Shown here in pieces: positions 1 to 7,667 of a stretch of DNA of 17,968 bases. A program made the position numbers and the translations under genes. Source of the DNA: JBBAFB01 sp041655595 (GTDB taxonomy: Bacteria > Bacillota > DULZ01); the NCBI GenBank assembly GCA_041655595.1, contig JBBAFB010000029.1, positions 1 through 17,968 on the forward strand. Reading direction: 5' to 3'. The stretch's first letter is position 1. Every line of letters begins with the position of its first letter. The notes under the pieces were generated by a model. It saw only the letters and a program-made list of their open reading frames with translations, was not told the DNA's origin and ran no database searches.

Positions 1-619
1 TATTAGGTAGCTTCATTAATTCCTCAACAGCTTTAAGGTCCGTTGCCCCCATATAGGAAGTAGTAATGACCCTTAAGTTACCCCCATTTTGGGTGAAAGT
101 AATTAACTCATCCATTATGAGGCGCAGGCCGCTCCACTTAATGAAGGAAACCAACAAATCAATTTTGTCTGCGGATGAGATTTCTTTTTTTAATTCCGAA
201 TACATACTTGGTTCATGGATTGCTCCGGTAAAAAGAGAGCTTTGAGCGATAGATGTTTCAGGGCGAGGGATTCTATTATTACTATTTAAGGTGTAAATGG
301 TGTTTTTCTTTTCCAAGAGAGCCAGCAGTTGTTTAGCACCTTTATCCACCTGCAATCCATCAAAACTGTCATCCCCAATTTCCCCAATTACAGTATCAAC
401 AATTTTATTTGCCAGCTTTACCTGACTAGACATATCACCACCCTTGTCCCTTAAGTTGACCAATCCTTTTTCCACAACCTCCGCCACATATTTAGCCAAA
501 ATCCTAGCGGCCTCCTCCCGGTCAATTGGCGTGGTCTCTTTGCGCATGGATACATCTTCTTTTAAAAGCCGGTTTAGCTCCTTATTGATTACCTTCTCGT
601 ATAAGCCGGGTTTTAGCAT
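1..619 (-). CDS. PLD-domain/SF2 helicase (DUF3427-type), N-terminal part only
   Basis: This is an open frame of 206 codons that begins at the ATG at 617-619 and runs off the left edge without a stop. The ATG is preceded by AGGTGAGG, a good ribosome binding site. The start reads MLKPGLYEKVINKELNRLL. Around residues 125-200 there is a phospholipase-D-like stretch: SLFTGA, then 'KIDLLVSFIKWSGLRLIMDEL', then 'GGNLRVITTSYMGATDLKAVEEL'. This order is what I know from the N-termini of long Firmicute proteins with a PLD/HKD nuclease domain, a DEAD-like helicase core and a DUF3427 tail. The helicase motifs would lie outside the window and are not seen. Such proteins are often found with restriction or defence genes, and mcrBC lies 3 kb away. 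The family call is fairly sure; the function is inference. Confidence 0.75.
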   Translation of the reverse strand, partial: MLKPGLYEKVINKELNRLLKEDVSMRKETTPIDREEAARILAKYVAEVVEKGLVNLRDKGGDMSSQVKLANKIVDTVIGEIGDDSFDGLQVDKGAKQLLALLEKKNTIYTLNSNNRIPRPETSIAQSSLFTGAIHEPSMYSELKKEISSADKIDLLVSFIKWSGLRLIMDELITFTQNGGNLRVITTSYMGATDLKAVEELMKLPN

Positions 620-849
620 TAACCTCACCTCGCGGAACAATCTTACAAAATGACATGGACCTGCTTCTAAACACCTTCTCCAGATACCTTAAATGTAAAA
701 ACAACTGCCCCCGGTTAAACAATGTTGATTTTTTTTTAATGTGCAGCTTTCACTAAATACAGGGCAGCTGAATAGAACCCCCAAGTAACTATTCCCAATC
801 ATAGCTTTAGTTGCAAGCAACCGATTGGGTTTTTTGTTTTTTAGTCAAA
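620..849. other. Intergenic stretch without a gene
   Basis: I see no coding frame on either strand here. It contains the upstream region of the helicase gene (minus strand), a T9 run near 729-737 and the hairpin at 794-835. No convincing -35/-10 pair for the helicase stands out. Confidence 0.5.
794..835 (+). terminator. Hairpin followed by T run, plus-strand orientation
   Basis: CCCAATC (794-800) pairs with GATTGGG (823-829) and is followed directly by TTTTTTG, the form of a rho-independent terminator read on the plus strand. A second small hairpin, GTTGC AA GCAAC (810-821), is nested in the loop. No plus-strand gene precedes it. On the minus strand it sits just after the stop of the cyclotransferase-like gene but lacks a following T run there. 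It may therefore end an unannotated plus-strand RNA or be a weak bidirectional terminator. Confidence 0.45.
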
Positions 850-1230
850 CTATTTTTTTGGCCTAAACTCCCCTCCATCAAACCCGAAGTCCCTATATCC
901 TTTTAAAATCCCCTCAACATATCCACTTCGGCCAACCTTTCCACTGTTTTTGTATTCTTTCGTCATTACATATAACATCACTGACAAGTGCTTGCCATTA
1001 ACAATTGTTTCGATGTTGGTTTTATAATAACAATTATTTTTATAGCCCTCATACTTATCCAACTCTTTTTCATCTTTATCCGTTATCTCCCAAATAGCTG
1101 CGGGGGTTTTCTCGCCTTCCGCTGCTTCAATGTTTGCAAAAAAGGGAAGAGTCAGTTGCCAGCCTTCCAGGTAGGTGCCACCCAAAGCTTTAGCACCCGG
1201 GCAGCGGTAGAACATTTGGTCCCTGTTCAT
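850..1230 (-). pseudogene. Gamma-glutamylcyclotransferase-like (GGCT/AIG2 fold), C-terminal part behind an in-frame stop
   Basis: The 126-codon frame matches the gamma-glutamylcyclotransferase/AIG2 fold: MNRDQMFYRCPGAKALG, then 'YLEGWQLTLP', 'AAIWEITDKDEKELDKYEGY' with the usual acidic/Tyr segment, and a closing 'YVEGILKGYRDFG'. The family normally begins with YxAYGSNMN, where YGSN forms the substrate pocket. Reading upstream in the same frame gives L-Y-A-A-TAG-G-S-N-M-N, so the Tyr of YGSN is replaced by an amber codon at 1240-1242, and the frame continues into the 80-codon ORF before it. The ATG at 1228-1230 has no ribosome binding site (GGGCAGCAAC precedes it). It is most likely the internal Met of the motif and not a true start. 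The gene is therefore probably broken, unless the TAG is read through. Its own terminal stop is also TAG. Confidence 0.75.
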
Positions 1231-1239
1231 GTTGCTGCC

Positions 1240-1482
1240 CTAGGCGGCATATAAACGTTTTCTTATAGGCAGTTGGCCCAATATCTCCCGCCATTCACTG
1301 CTAAAATCTTCATCCCAATCACCAATTGTATTTCCTGCTAAAAATCTATGGTTGAATTCGTGCAAAATGTTATGAATCAGGGATGCGTTTTTCCCATTAT
1401 CCAGCAGTTCCTCCATTAAAGCGACCATCTCTTTTAACTTCCTGAAGTTCGGATCTGTAACGTTTTGCCTTTGCAATTTCAT
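1240..1482 (-). CDS. N-terminal extension of the interrupted cyclotransferase-like gene
   Basis: This 80-residue frame starts at an ATG with an excellent site (GAGGAGGT, 7 nt before the start) and ends at TAG 1240-1242. It is in the same frame as the cyclotransferase-like segment downstream, with only Gly-Ser-Asn between the stop and the next Met. The two together would form one protein of about 210 residues. The segment is charged and helical (NFRKLKEMVALMEELLDNG, later 'GDWDEDFSSEWREILGQLP'). I do not recognise it as a named domain. It may still be made as a short protein, but its last residues LYAA are the first strand of the cyclotransferase fold, which supports one disrupted gene and not two genes. 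Confidence 0.7.
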   Translation of the reverse strand: MKLQRQNVTDPNFRKLKEMVALMEELLDNGKNASLIHNILHEFNHRFLAGNTIGDWDEDFSSEWREILGQLPIRKRLYAA

Positions 1483-1678
1483 TGTAATACCTCCTCAATA
1501 ATTGTTATTAATTATAAAATAAAGGTTTTGCCGCATAAAAAATATACAATGAAATTTCCGTTTTTTATTTATATTCCACTGATGACCAATCAACTAGAAT
1601 GTCATCGGGATCAAAAATCCTGCTGTTCCCCTGCTCATCTTTAACCTCCGCTTTATTTATGAGCTTGATCGGTTGTCG

Positions 1679-2026
1679 TTAATACAGCTCATCTTCCCCA
1701 TATTTTTCGAGCCACATTTCTCGTAGTATGTTGACATCCTCTTTAAACTCCTCAAGGGTCTGTTCTTCCTTCTTTTTTAAGGTTTCTAGAGCCTCAAAAA
1801 TAAAATGCTCGCCCTTTTGAATGCTCCAGTCCTTCTGTAGCTCTTTTTCTATACAGGTGTTCATTTTTTGTGCAAACTCGAAACGATTTTTGCTAGCCTG
1901 TAAGTCTATAGTAGCTTGTAAAAGGGATTTGTCCCGCATGGTATTTTTTATAACATATACCCCTCCTACAACCTCCCTCTCCTTGTATTTTGCTAAAAGT
2001 TCTTTCCTCGATTCGTTTCTTTTCAT
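1679..2026 (-). CDS. GIY-YIG nuclease superfamily-like small protein
   Basis: This 115-residue protein starts at ATG 2024-2026 behind GGAAGGAGTTTATT, a strong site. Its layout resembles a family of short Firmicute GIY-YIG proteins: a basic start (KRNESRKELLAKYKERE), GVYVIKNT as the first strand (GVYxI in place of GIY), later 'MNTCIEKELQKDW', 'HFIFEALETLKKKEE' and 'MWLEKYGEDELY'. The YIG half of the motif is not conserved (SLLQAT is found there), so nuclease activity is doubtful. The TAA stop is followed in frame by 37 more sense codons ending at TAA 1570-1568, a possible decayed tail or remnant of another gene. The family placement rests on memory of the pattern and is moderate. Confidence 0.6.
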   Translation of the reverse strand: MKRNESRKELLAKYKEREVVGGVYVIKNTMRDKSLLQATIDLQASKNRFEFAQKMNTCIEKELQKDWSIQKGEHFIFEALETLKKKEEQTLEEFKEDVNILREMWLEKYGEDELY

Positions 2027-2164
2027 AATAAACTCCTTCCAGAGGTTCTTCTTCTAAATACAATTTTGCCAACCGGAAATGGTCGCGTTCTGACTATCTT
2101 ACGTGACAATCCCCTAGTCATCCATCACCTTTTTTAATACGTAATATCTTACCTGGGAAATAAT

Positions 2165-2204
2165 ATAAAAACTAAGGATCTCATCGCCTTTGACCTATGA
2201 GATC
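2165..2204 (-). terminator. Probable terminator overlapping the lipoprotein stop
   Basis: On the minus strand GATCTCAT (2204-2197) pairs with ATGAGATC (2184-2177), an 8-bp perfect stem with a 12-nt loop, followed by CTTAGTTTTTATATT. The first arm includes the last codons and the first base of the TAG stop of the lipoprotein gene. The stem is AT-rich, so termination may be weak. Confidence 0.5.
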
Positions 2205-2971
2205 ATGTGGGCGCCAACAGTGTAATCCCAGCTGGTCTTTGACTTCTTAGCAGTACATTCGTGGAAAAAATATGCTCCCAGCCCACTCCTCCACTTCTGT
2301 GCATTAAAGGTAAATTTATTACCGGCGATAGCGGTGTCTTCTATGGAAAATAGCAAGCCGTCTTCAAAATATAATTTTTCCTTGTCAATATAGCCCTGAT
2401 CGGTTAGTTCTTCAAATGTGCTCATAATGGTCGCAAGGCCAGATTGGTTGCCCACCATGTAAATCAATGCCGACTTTTCAGCCTCAGTTATATTTGAAAC
2501 CTTTGTCAGGTCAAAGGCCAAGATGTTGATCTCGCTATTTAATCCGGGATCTGTATTATACAAATCATCTATTACTTTTTTATACAACCCAACGATATCC
2601 TCTGCCTGTTCTTTAATTGTGATCGCTTTTACGCCCCCAAGCCCCATGGGTGAGCTTTCTTGAATCAAGCCATTATAAGCAACCTCTATTAACATTCCAC
2701 TTTTAAGTGCAGCAGTATCCGCGCCAGTACCACTTTCGGAAATAATATCCACATTGCCCGTGCCTATCCTAAAAATATCACCGAATTTGGCATCTTCCCC
2801 CACCTTGATAAGTAACAGCGATGTGTCTTCGATATCCATTATTTTAGCAGTTAAGATTGCTCCTTCCATTTCGGGACCCTTTGCACCTTTTTGAGGGACC
2901 TCCGATTGGGAGCAAGCAACAAGTATTAATGCCATCAACAATACCAGCACATACATAGTTATCTTTCTCAT
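2195..2971 (-). CDS. Secreted lipoprotein of unknown function
   Basis: The 258-residue product begins with a lipoprotein signal: a short basic start (MRK), a hydrophobic core and the lipobox LVAC with Cys20 as the lipidated residue. It should sit on the outer face of the cell membrane. A ribosome binding site GAGGTGGGGG lies before the ATG. Residues about 38-118 look like a small beta-rich domain (ILTAKIMDIEDTSLLLIKV, later 'LKSGMLIEVAYNGLIQESSP', 'GGVKAITIKEQ'), similar in feel to DUF3221-type OB-like domains of Firmicute lipoproteins. The C-terminal half (about 125-258) is alpha/beta with 'YFEDGLLFSIEDT' and 'GLGAYFFHECTAKK'. I do not recognise a catalytic motif. It appears to be a single-gene unit. 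Confidence 0.75.
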   Translation of the reverse strand: MRKITMYVLVLLMALILVACSQSEVPQKGAKGPEMEGAILTAKIMDIEDTSLLLIKVGEDAKFGDIFRIGTGNVDIISESGTGADTAALKSGMLIEVAYNGLIQESSPMGLGGVKAITIKEQAEDIVGLYKKVIDDLYNTDPGLNSEINILAFDLTKVSNITEAEKSALIYMVGNQSGLATIMSTFEELTDQGYIDKEKLYFEDGLLFSIEDTAIAGNKFTFNAQKWRSGLGAYFFHECTAKKSKTSWDYTVGAHMIS

Positions 2972-3297
2972 TTTAATTCCCCCACCTCACTAAAAATTTG
3001 CTTAACCCTTTGACCAACCACTTTGCTAAAAGGTTCCATGAATTATCTACTAGCAATTAAATAGTGAGTCGGGGGGGGCGCTTTGTTTGCCACGTTTTTA
3101 GGGGGTTTTCCGGGCAACTACAATAATAAACCTGCAACAGCCTGACCCGGCTCCTCTTGATCAAAGGACCATAACCGGCCACCAACAGCAAAATCCCGGT
3201 AGGGCCCAGCATTTGGGGAAACAGGCAATGTAAGGGTGATTATATAATAACTGCCACCACCCCCCTAATGCCCCAAAGCAATCAGCTTTTATACTGA
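2972..3297. other. Intergenic region with a G-rich repeat and a possible coding remnant
   Basis: This 326-bp stretch holds the first copy of the repeat described at 3072-3093. On the minus strand between about 3261 and 3118 there is a frame of 48 codons without a start (GSYYIITLTLPVSPNAG..., ending AVAGLLL-stop). It reads like protein but matches nothing I know. A weak 6-bp hairpin (AATCAG/CTGATT, 3280-3299) overlaps the mcrC stop codon and lacks a T run. No complete gene is supported. Confidence 0.4.
3072..3093. repeat. 22-bp G-rich direct repeat, copy 1
   Basis: A run of G followed by CGCTTTGTTTGCCAC. The same sequence with one mismatch (G to A before CGC) occurs at 6638-6659 in the same orientation. 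The two copies bracket mcrC and the remaining part of mcrB. It resembles the REP-like 'GGGGACG...GTGCCAC' elements common in Clostridia, but no transposase is present. Confidence 0.7.
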
Positions 3298-4581
3298 TTA
3301 CAAACACATCTCAATCAAATTAGCGATATCTTTATCTGCGTTTTTAAGATCGATGAATGAAATATCGACCTTAACATTGTCGTCTGATATATACCTGATT
3401 CCATCCCTGTTAATAATATCAGAATACGGATAAAGCAAAATAATACCATCTGCATCGTATTTCTTGCTATAGGCATACATTTGGTACATATCAGATTGGG
3501 AAATCCCGCTGTTTCTCAGATCGCCGGAGAGCAACTTCCATTTCGTGTCGATAATTAATGTACGCCCATTGGATTCTAGAACAAGATCCGGTCTAAGGGC
3601 GAAAGCACGGGTTGGGCTGCTAAAAAGACTATATTTATTATCTTGTATCCTAAGGCTCATACCCTCTCTGAGATATTTACGAAACTTTGCCGCTATGAAA
3701 CTCTCGAACACCTTTTCCATGGGGAATAGAAGTGCTAAGGCGACCTCACTTCCCGAAAAGGCGGTAAAGCTGCTTCCACACAAAAAAACCCGGCACCAGG
3801 ATAGCGCCTTGTCATAGTGACTCATATTGCGATCAGTAATACATTTCGAAAAATCAGCCTTGTAGTTTATGGAGTAATCAACACTTTCAAAAAAAGTGAG
3901 CAATCTGATGGCATTCTTGCGGTTGCTGCTGTCCGTAGTTAGTTTCTGCAAAAAGCGAAGTGTTGACTTTATCAACTTGTTTTCAGGTCTATTTATGTTG
4001 AAATCATCATAACGAACAAAAAAACGTTCCTTATTAAACAAATTATATTTTATGTTTTGTGAAGGCAGGAGCTTTCCTTTATAAAACCGCTCGTTACTTT
4101 CGATAGGTTCATATGAGGCCTTAAAACCCTGTTTTGTCAGGAGGAGTACCTCATCCAGAAACATCTTGATAAAAATTTCAAAAAGGCTGAGCCGATCTGT
4201 GTGCAGATGGGAAACATTAAAATCCTTAAAGGTCACATCCTTCAAGGTTTGCAACATCTTTAAAAATATTTGTTTTGAATCGCCCACGGAAATATCAGCG
4301 CCCGCTATTTTTGGTAAAATTTCTATAACCGTCCCATCTGCCATCGTTATTAGCCCTACATAGTTGCGGGCGGTAATAATTTTACCGATGCCACGGCGGG
4401 CGGAAAGAGAAAGCAGTTCTACCGCTTCAGTTCCCGTACCAGTGATATTGGAGAGTATAAAATCCTCAAGCCTATCAAAGGTTCTATCAGGTAAACTCCG
4501 ATACCTACCAAAAGATACCCCCCGGGTAAAACCGCCGTATTCAGTTATGGTATAAACCTTATCAGAGGAACGCATAAGCAT
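3298..4581 (-). CDS. mcrC: McrC-type nuclease subunit of an McrBC modification-dependent restriction system
   Basis: The 427-residue product is the nuclease partner of McrB, which binds the GTP-hydrolysing McrB ring and cuts DNA carrying modified bases. The PD-(D/E)xK site is visible near the C-terminus: 'RPDLVLESNGRTLIIDTKWK', giving Asp...Asp-x-Lys, followed by a 'QMYAYSKKY' helix usual for these enzymes. The N-terminal half has the McrC pattern ('ARRGIGKIITARNYVGLI', then 'IEILPKI', later 'INRPENKLIKSTLRFL'). The start ATG overlaps the 3' end of mcrB by 20 bp, and GGGAGATAG before it serves as ribosome binding site, so translation is probably coupled. Length is normal for the family and no damage is seen. 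Confidence 0.92.
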   Translation of the reverse strand: MLMRSSDKVYTITEYGGFTRGVSFGRYRSLPDRTFDRLEDFILSNITGTGTEAVELLSLSARRGIGKIITARNYVGLITMADGTVIEILPKIAGADISVGDSKQIFLKMLQTLKDVTFKDFNVSHLHTDRLSLFEIFIKMFLDEVLLLTKQGFKASYEPIESNERFYKGKLLPSQNIKYNLFNKERFFVRYDDFNINRPENKLIKSTLRFLQKLTTDSSNRKNAIRLLTFFESVDYSINYKADFSKCITDRNMSHYDKALSWCRVFLCGSSFTAFSGSEVALALLFPMEKVFESFIAAKFRKYLREGMSLRIQDNKYSLFSSPTRAFALRPDLVLESNGRTLIIDTKWKLLSGDLRNSGISQSDMYQMYAYSKKYDADGIILLYPYSDIINRDGIRYISDDNVKVDISFIDLKNADKDIANLIEMCL

Positions 4582-6688
4582 CTATCTCCCTGAATGCATC
4601 TTTATTTATCTCATAATATTCAGGAAAATCTACATCAGCATCTCTGAACAACTTAACAACATCGGTCTTTTTCACGATAAAGCGGGTACTGTCATCCGGC
4701 TTTTGGTTATCGCCCAACACAAGCTGAATCTTCTCGTAATCATCATAGAAGTATTCTTGCAAGAGGGGGATGATCTCGTTTTCGAAAATTGAGGCAAGGC
4801 GCTCAATACTGGGGTCTGCCTTTAATGGCTGCAGAAAATATGAATGGCCGATAACATGTTCACGATCAAGCAAGACAGTTATTCTCCTATTCAGAGTATC
4901 AAGCATTTCGGATATATCAATACCATCAACAAGAATATCCTTAAGTGTCGCCGATTCCGGCAACATTTCAATAAAATTGAACCTGCGGCGCAAAGCGACG
5001 TCGATTTTGGCAATGGAACGATCTGCAGTATTCATGGTGCCTATAATATAAACATTACTGGGCACGCCAAAGTTTTGCCTGGAGTAGGGTAAGGATGCTC
5101 TCAATTGTTCCCTTGCCCCGATTCGTTTCGACGGCTCAATAAGTGTTATCAGCTCACCAAATATTTTTGAGATATTGCCCCGGTTAATTTCATCGATAAT
5201 AAAGACACGATTAGGGACCTTTAATTCCTGCGTGAAAAGAGACGGTTTCAATTTTTTTAACAACTCAAATATGTCTGAAACGGGTATTGATAGCCTGTAC
5301 ACCGAGGGCTGCATCATCAGCTTTTCAGAATTGAGCTCGTAGATATCCTCGTTGATCCTGGTAACAAACCATTTTACTTTGCGTAACCTTTTGTATTTTG
5401 GATACTCATCATGCCACTCCGGTTCCCCTGTAATAACACCGATGGCGTCTATCGTTTTGTTTGAATAAGCCGAGAGAACAAGGTCCCCAATTTGCATTTT
5501 GTAATAAAAAGCATTTAAAATATTCCTGCCACTATCACCCTTTTCATAGGAATCCGGCAAAGTTTCACCATAGCCGTCATACCCGATACGGATATAACCA
5601 TTCTCCAAACAATCGGTACGGGTAGGATTTTCTCCGGAGCCTTCCAAAGACACCTTCCAAACTGAAGGACTCTTACCAATCCCAAGATCAATGCCCGTAC
5701 CACTGCCAACAGGGGTGCCAGCCTTGTCACAGAAGGCTTTAAAGATCCCATCATGGACCTCGTACTCTATTTCTCCCCCGGATTCGGTCTTGTCCTCTGA
5801 CGAGACAACCGGTCGAATACCTTCGATGAATTCCTCATAACTGAAGGACTGGTGAAATGTTGTAAATGCGACAAGCCCATCTTCTTTATATTTAAGATAG
5901 CGGGCAAACACTTCATCATAATCTTCCGCTTTCACATCGGCCAGTGGCTTTTCTTCGATGATGGCAACAGCATATTGTATGGAACTGTATGTCTTGCCGG
6001 TGCCGGGGGCCCCATAAAGAATGATATTTTTGGGCATTTTGAAACTTTCCTCTACAATTGGTGTCCCTTCGCTTTGCAAGAAGTTAAGGTAGTGTTTTAT
6101 GCCACTCTTTAAATCATCCCTTTGGACGGTAGATTCAGTATCAAAAACAGTTGCCATCTTTGCATAATCACCATCATCAGTTTGAAAATACTCGACTAGA
6201 CCTCCATTCTTAATTGGGATATAAAGTCCGGCGTGTGCAGCAATAGCGAATATTCGTCGCCCGTTCTTCAACTTGGTTTTACCGAGGGCTGTGGAAAGAA
6301 TATTCGCGGTGTTGGCCGTACCTATATTGTTTGTATACCATTGTTTAAAAGCGGCACGTTGTTTTTTTTCATCTATGGCCGTTGTTGGGTCCTGTTCAGT
6401 TGAGATATTGCTGTCCCTTGTCGCCCATGCAATATAAGATATTTCCGGAAATGTAAGCTCTGGAGTATGTTCGTCAATTCTTGTCTTAAGTGCGTTAAGA
6501 AAGGCTACGTAGTCATTACCGGTGCAGTTAGTGTCCGGAGCTGTTATTTGATATCTATTGAAGATGTATGAGCGTGAATTACCATCAAGGGGCATGAAAA
6601 TTTTAGGCCTGATCCAATAGAGCCCCATAGCAAGGCCGGGGGGACGCTTTGTTTGCCACCTCTTTCGATCACGAAATCTACATGGCAA
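4562..6688 (-). CDS. mcrB: McrB-type AAA+ GTPase with inserted EVE-like domain, 5'-truncated
   Basis: The AAA+ motifs are complete: Walker A GAPGTGKT (residues 226-233), Walker B VFIIDE (495-500) followed by INRGNISKIFGELITLIE, the McrB signature NVYIIGTMNTADRS (545-558) and the arginine cluster RRR (567-569). Between Walker A and B, about residues 340-470, there is an extra domain beginning SVWKVSLEG and containing GYIRIGY, 'IGDLVLSAYSNKTIDAIGVI' and 'YKRLRKVKW', which fits an EVE/PUA-like modified-base reader. The front end looks damaged. The only start in frame is a TTG at 6686-6688, directly after a TAA and without a proper ribosome binding site. Residues 11-17 (WQTKRPP) are encoded by the G-rich repeat at 6638-6659. 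From LAMGLYWIRPKIFMPLDGN onward the protein resembles the middle of longer homologues, which as I recall carry a further 150-200 N-terminal residues. An internal ATG at residue 21 also lacks a binding site. Activity and expression are doubtful. Confidence 0.85.
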   Translation of the reverse strand: MPCRFRDRKRWQTKRPPGLAMGLYWIRPKIFMPLDGNSRSYIFNRYQITAPDTNCTGNDYVAFLNALKTRIDEHTPELTFPEISYIAWATRDSNISTEQDPTTAIDEKKQRAAFKQWYTNNIGTANTANILSTALGKTKLKNGRRIFAIAAHAGLYIPIKNGGLVEYFQTDDGDYAKMATVFDTESTVQRDDLKSGIKHYLNFLQSEGTPIVEESFKMPKNIILYGAPGTGKTYSSIQYAVAIIEEKPLADVKAEDYDEVFARYLKYKEDGLVAFTTFHQSFSYEEFIEGIRPVVSSEDKTESGGEIEYEVHDGIFKAFCDKAGTPVGSGTGIDLGIGKSPSVWKVSLEGSGENPTRTDCLENGYIRIGYDGYGETLPDSYEKGDSGRNILNAFYYKMQIGDLVLSAYSNKTIDAIGVITGEPEWHDEYPKYKRLRKVKWFVTRINEDIYELNSEKLMMQPSVYRLSIPVSDIFELLKKLKPSLFTQELKVPNRVFIIDEINRGNISKIFGELITLIEPSKRIGAREQLRASLPYSRQNFGVPSNVYIIGTMNTADRSIAKIDVALRRRFNFIEMLPESATLKDILVDGIDISEMLDTLNRRITVLLDREHVIGHSYFLQPLKADPSIERLASIFENEIIPLLQEYFYDDYEKIQLVLGDNQKPDDSTRFIVKKTDVVKLFRDADVDFPEYYEINKDAFREIDAYAFL
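6638..6659. repeat. 22-bp G-rich direct repeat, copy 2, at the mcrB break
   Basis: Six G, A, then CGCTTTGTTTGCCAC; it matches 21 of 22 positions of the copy at 3072-3093 and has the same orientation. It lies exactly where the recognisable McrB sequence begins, so it marks the truncation point. Confidence 0.7.
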
Positions 6689-6714
6689 TTACATTCGCCT
6701 TTGCATGATACAAT

Positions 6715-7647
6715 TTAGCTTGATGTTTTTTGCTCTACAACAACTGCCCGGGGGTTATTCGCTGTCCAGATTTTTTCTTTAAAAACCAGCAATATGATCA
6801 AAACTACCATTGATATGATGGGAGCGAGGGCGAACATGGATAGCCTTTCCCCTACATTGCCAACTATGGTGTCAACATAAGCAACGGGAGTTGCCGCTAT
6901 AATGGAAATGATTGAGGCCGCCAAACCAATGGGCAAAGCCCAATTTTGACGATACAAAGTGGCGATGCTGACCACTAAAAAACCAGTGGCTGCCAACCAA
7001 AGGATTGGTTGGACAGCTTGATAAAGCAATACGGGGTTACTCCAAGTCAACATTTTTATCATGCCCACATGGGGTATGCCTGGATTAGCAAGGGCCAGCC
7101 TATAATGGCCCTCCAATATTTTATTATAAGAAGCATTACCGTTCATAAAAGTCATCATCATGGCCATTCCGCTTAAAAGGCTGAAGACAACCTGTTGCCA
7201 ACTGTGACTGCGGACATAGGTTACTAGGAACACCCAAGTGGCACCGCAAAAAAGAAAAGTTTGAGCATGCCCAACGGATTCTGAGACCATTATGGGGAAC
7301 ATCATCAATAAAAATGAACCGAAAACACCGATGATACTGCCAATAAAAGCCACCAGCCAAGCCCACTTTCTGTTAATCAAAAAACCAAATCCCCCCACAA
7401 TGAGTAAAACCCCCGCTAAAACTACTATTTGGGTAAAAATCGGCTGATAGAAGGATTGCATAATTACCCCACCGATCCTGTCAGCTTCATAAAAACCCCT
7501 TAAAAGACCATAGTATTCCCGAAAAAAGAAGAGTACGGCCAAAGGAATAATCCTTATTCCCACTAAAATAACAACAACCCCACCGATTACTTCTCTAATT
7601 CTTTCCCCCGTTTTTTCAGTCAATGGCAAAATCCCCTTCCCCATCAT
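6715..7647 (-). CDS. Polytopic membrane protein of unknown function
   Basis: The 310-residue product is mostly hydrophobic, with about eight predicted membrane helices at roughly residues 20-43, 70-90, 94-120, 129-145, 152-170, 205-231, 236-258 and 268-287, and a charged, probably cytoplasmic tail (NNPRAVVVEQKTSS). I recognise no transporter signature. It starts 20 bp after the P1-peptidase stop and is likely co-transcribed with it, so it could serve transport or sensing of that enzyme's substrate or product. The start is uncertain: the two tandem ATGs at 7642-7647 lack a ribosome binding site, while GGGAAGGGG lies just inside the frame and could serve a TTG at codon 7 or 9. Its stop is 26 bp from the first possible start of the truncated mcrB, with no terminator between. 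Confidence 0.7.
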   Translation of the reverse strand: MMGKGILPLTEKTGERIREVIGGVVVILVGIRIIPLAVLFFFREYYGLLRGFYEADRIGGVIMQSFYQPIFTQIVVLAGVLLIVGGFGFLINRKWAWLVAFIGSIIGVFGSFLLMMFPIMVSESVGHAQTFLFCGATWVFLVTYVRSHSWQQVVFSLLSGMAMMMTFMNGNASYNKILEGHYRLALANPGIPHVGMIKMLTWSNPVLLYQAVQPILWLAATGFLVVSIATLYRQNWALPIGLAASIISIIAATPVAYVDTIVGNVGERLSMFALAPIISMVVLIILLVFKEKIWTANNPRAVVVEQKTSS

Positions 7648-7667
7648 AAAATTAAAGGGCTAAACCT

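Noticed and set aside
1240..1242. Pyrrolysine or other programmed read-through of the TAG as the preferred explanation
   Set aside because: TAG ends several apparently normal genes in the window, and the codon replaces a conserved Tyr by a single base change, so a disabling mutation is simpler. Kept only as an alternative.
3072..6659. Direct repeats around mcrBC as target-site duplications of a transposon or attachment sites of an integrative element
   Set aside because: There is no transposase, integrase or terminal inverted repeat, and the repeat itself is G-rich and REP-like; recombination between dispersed repeats is simpler.
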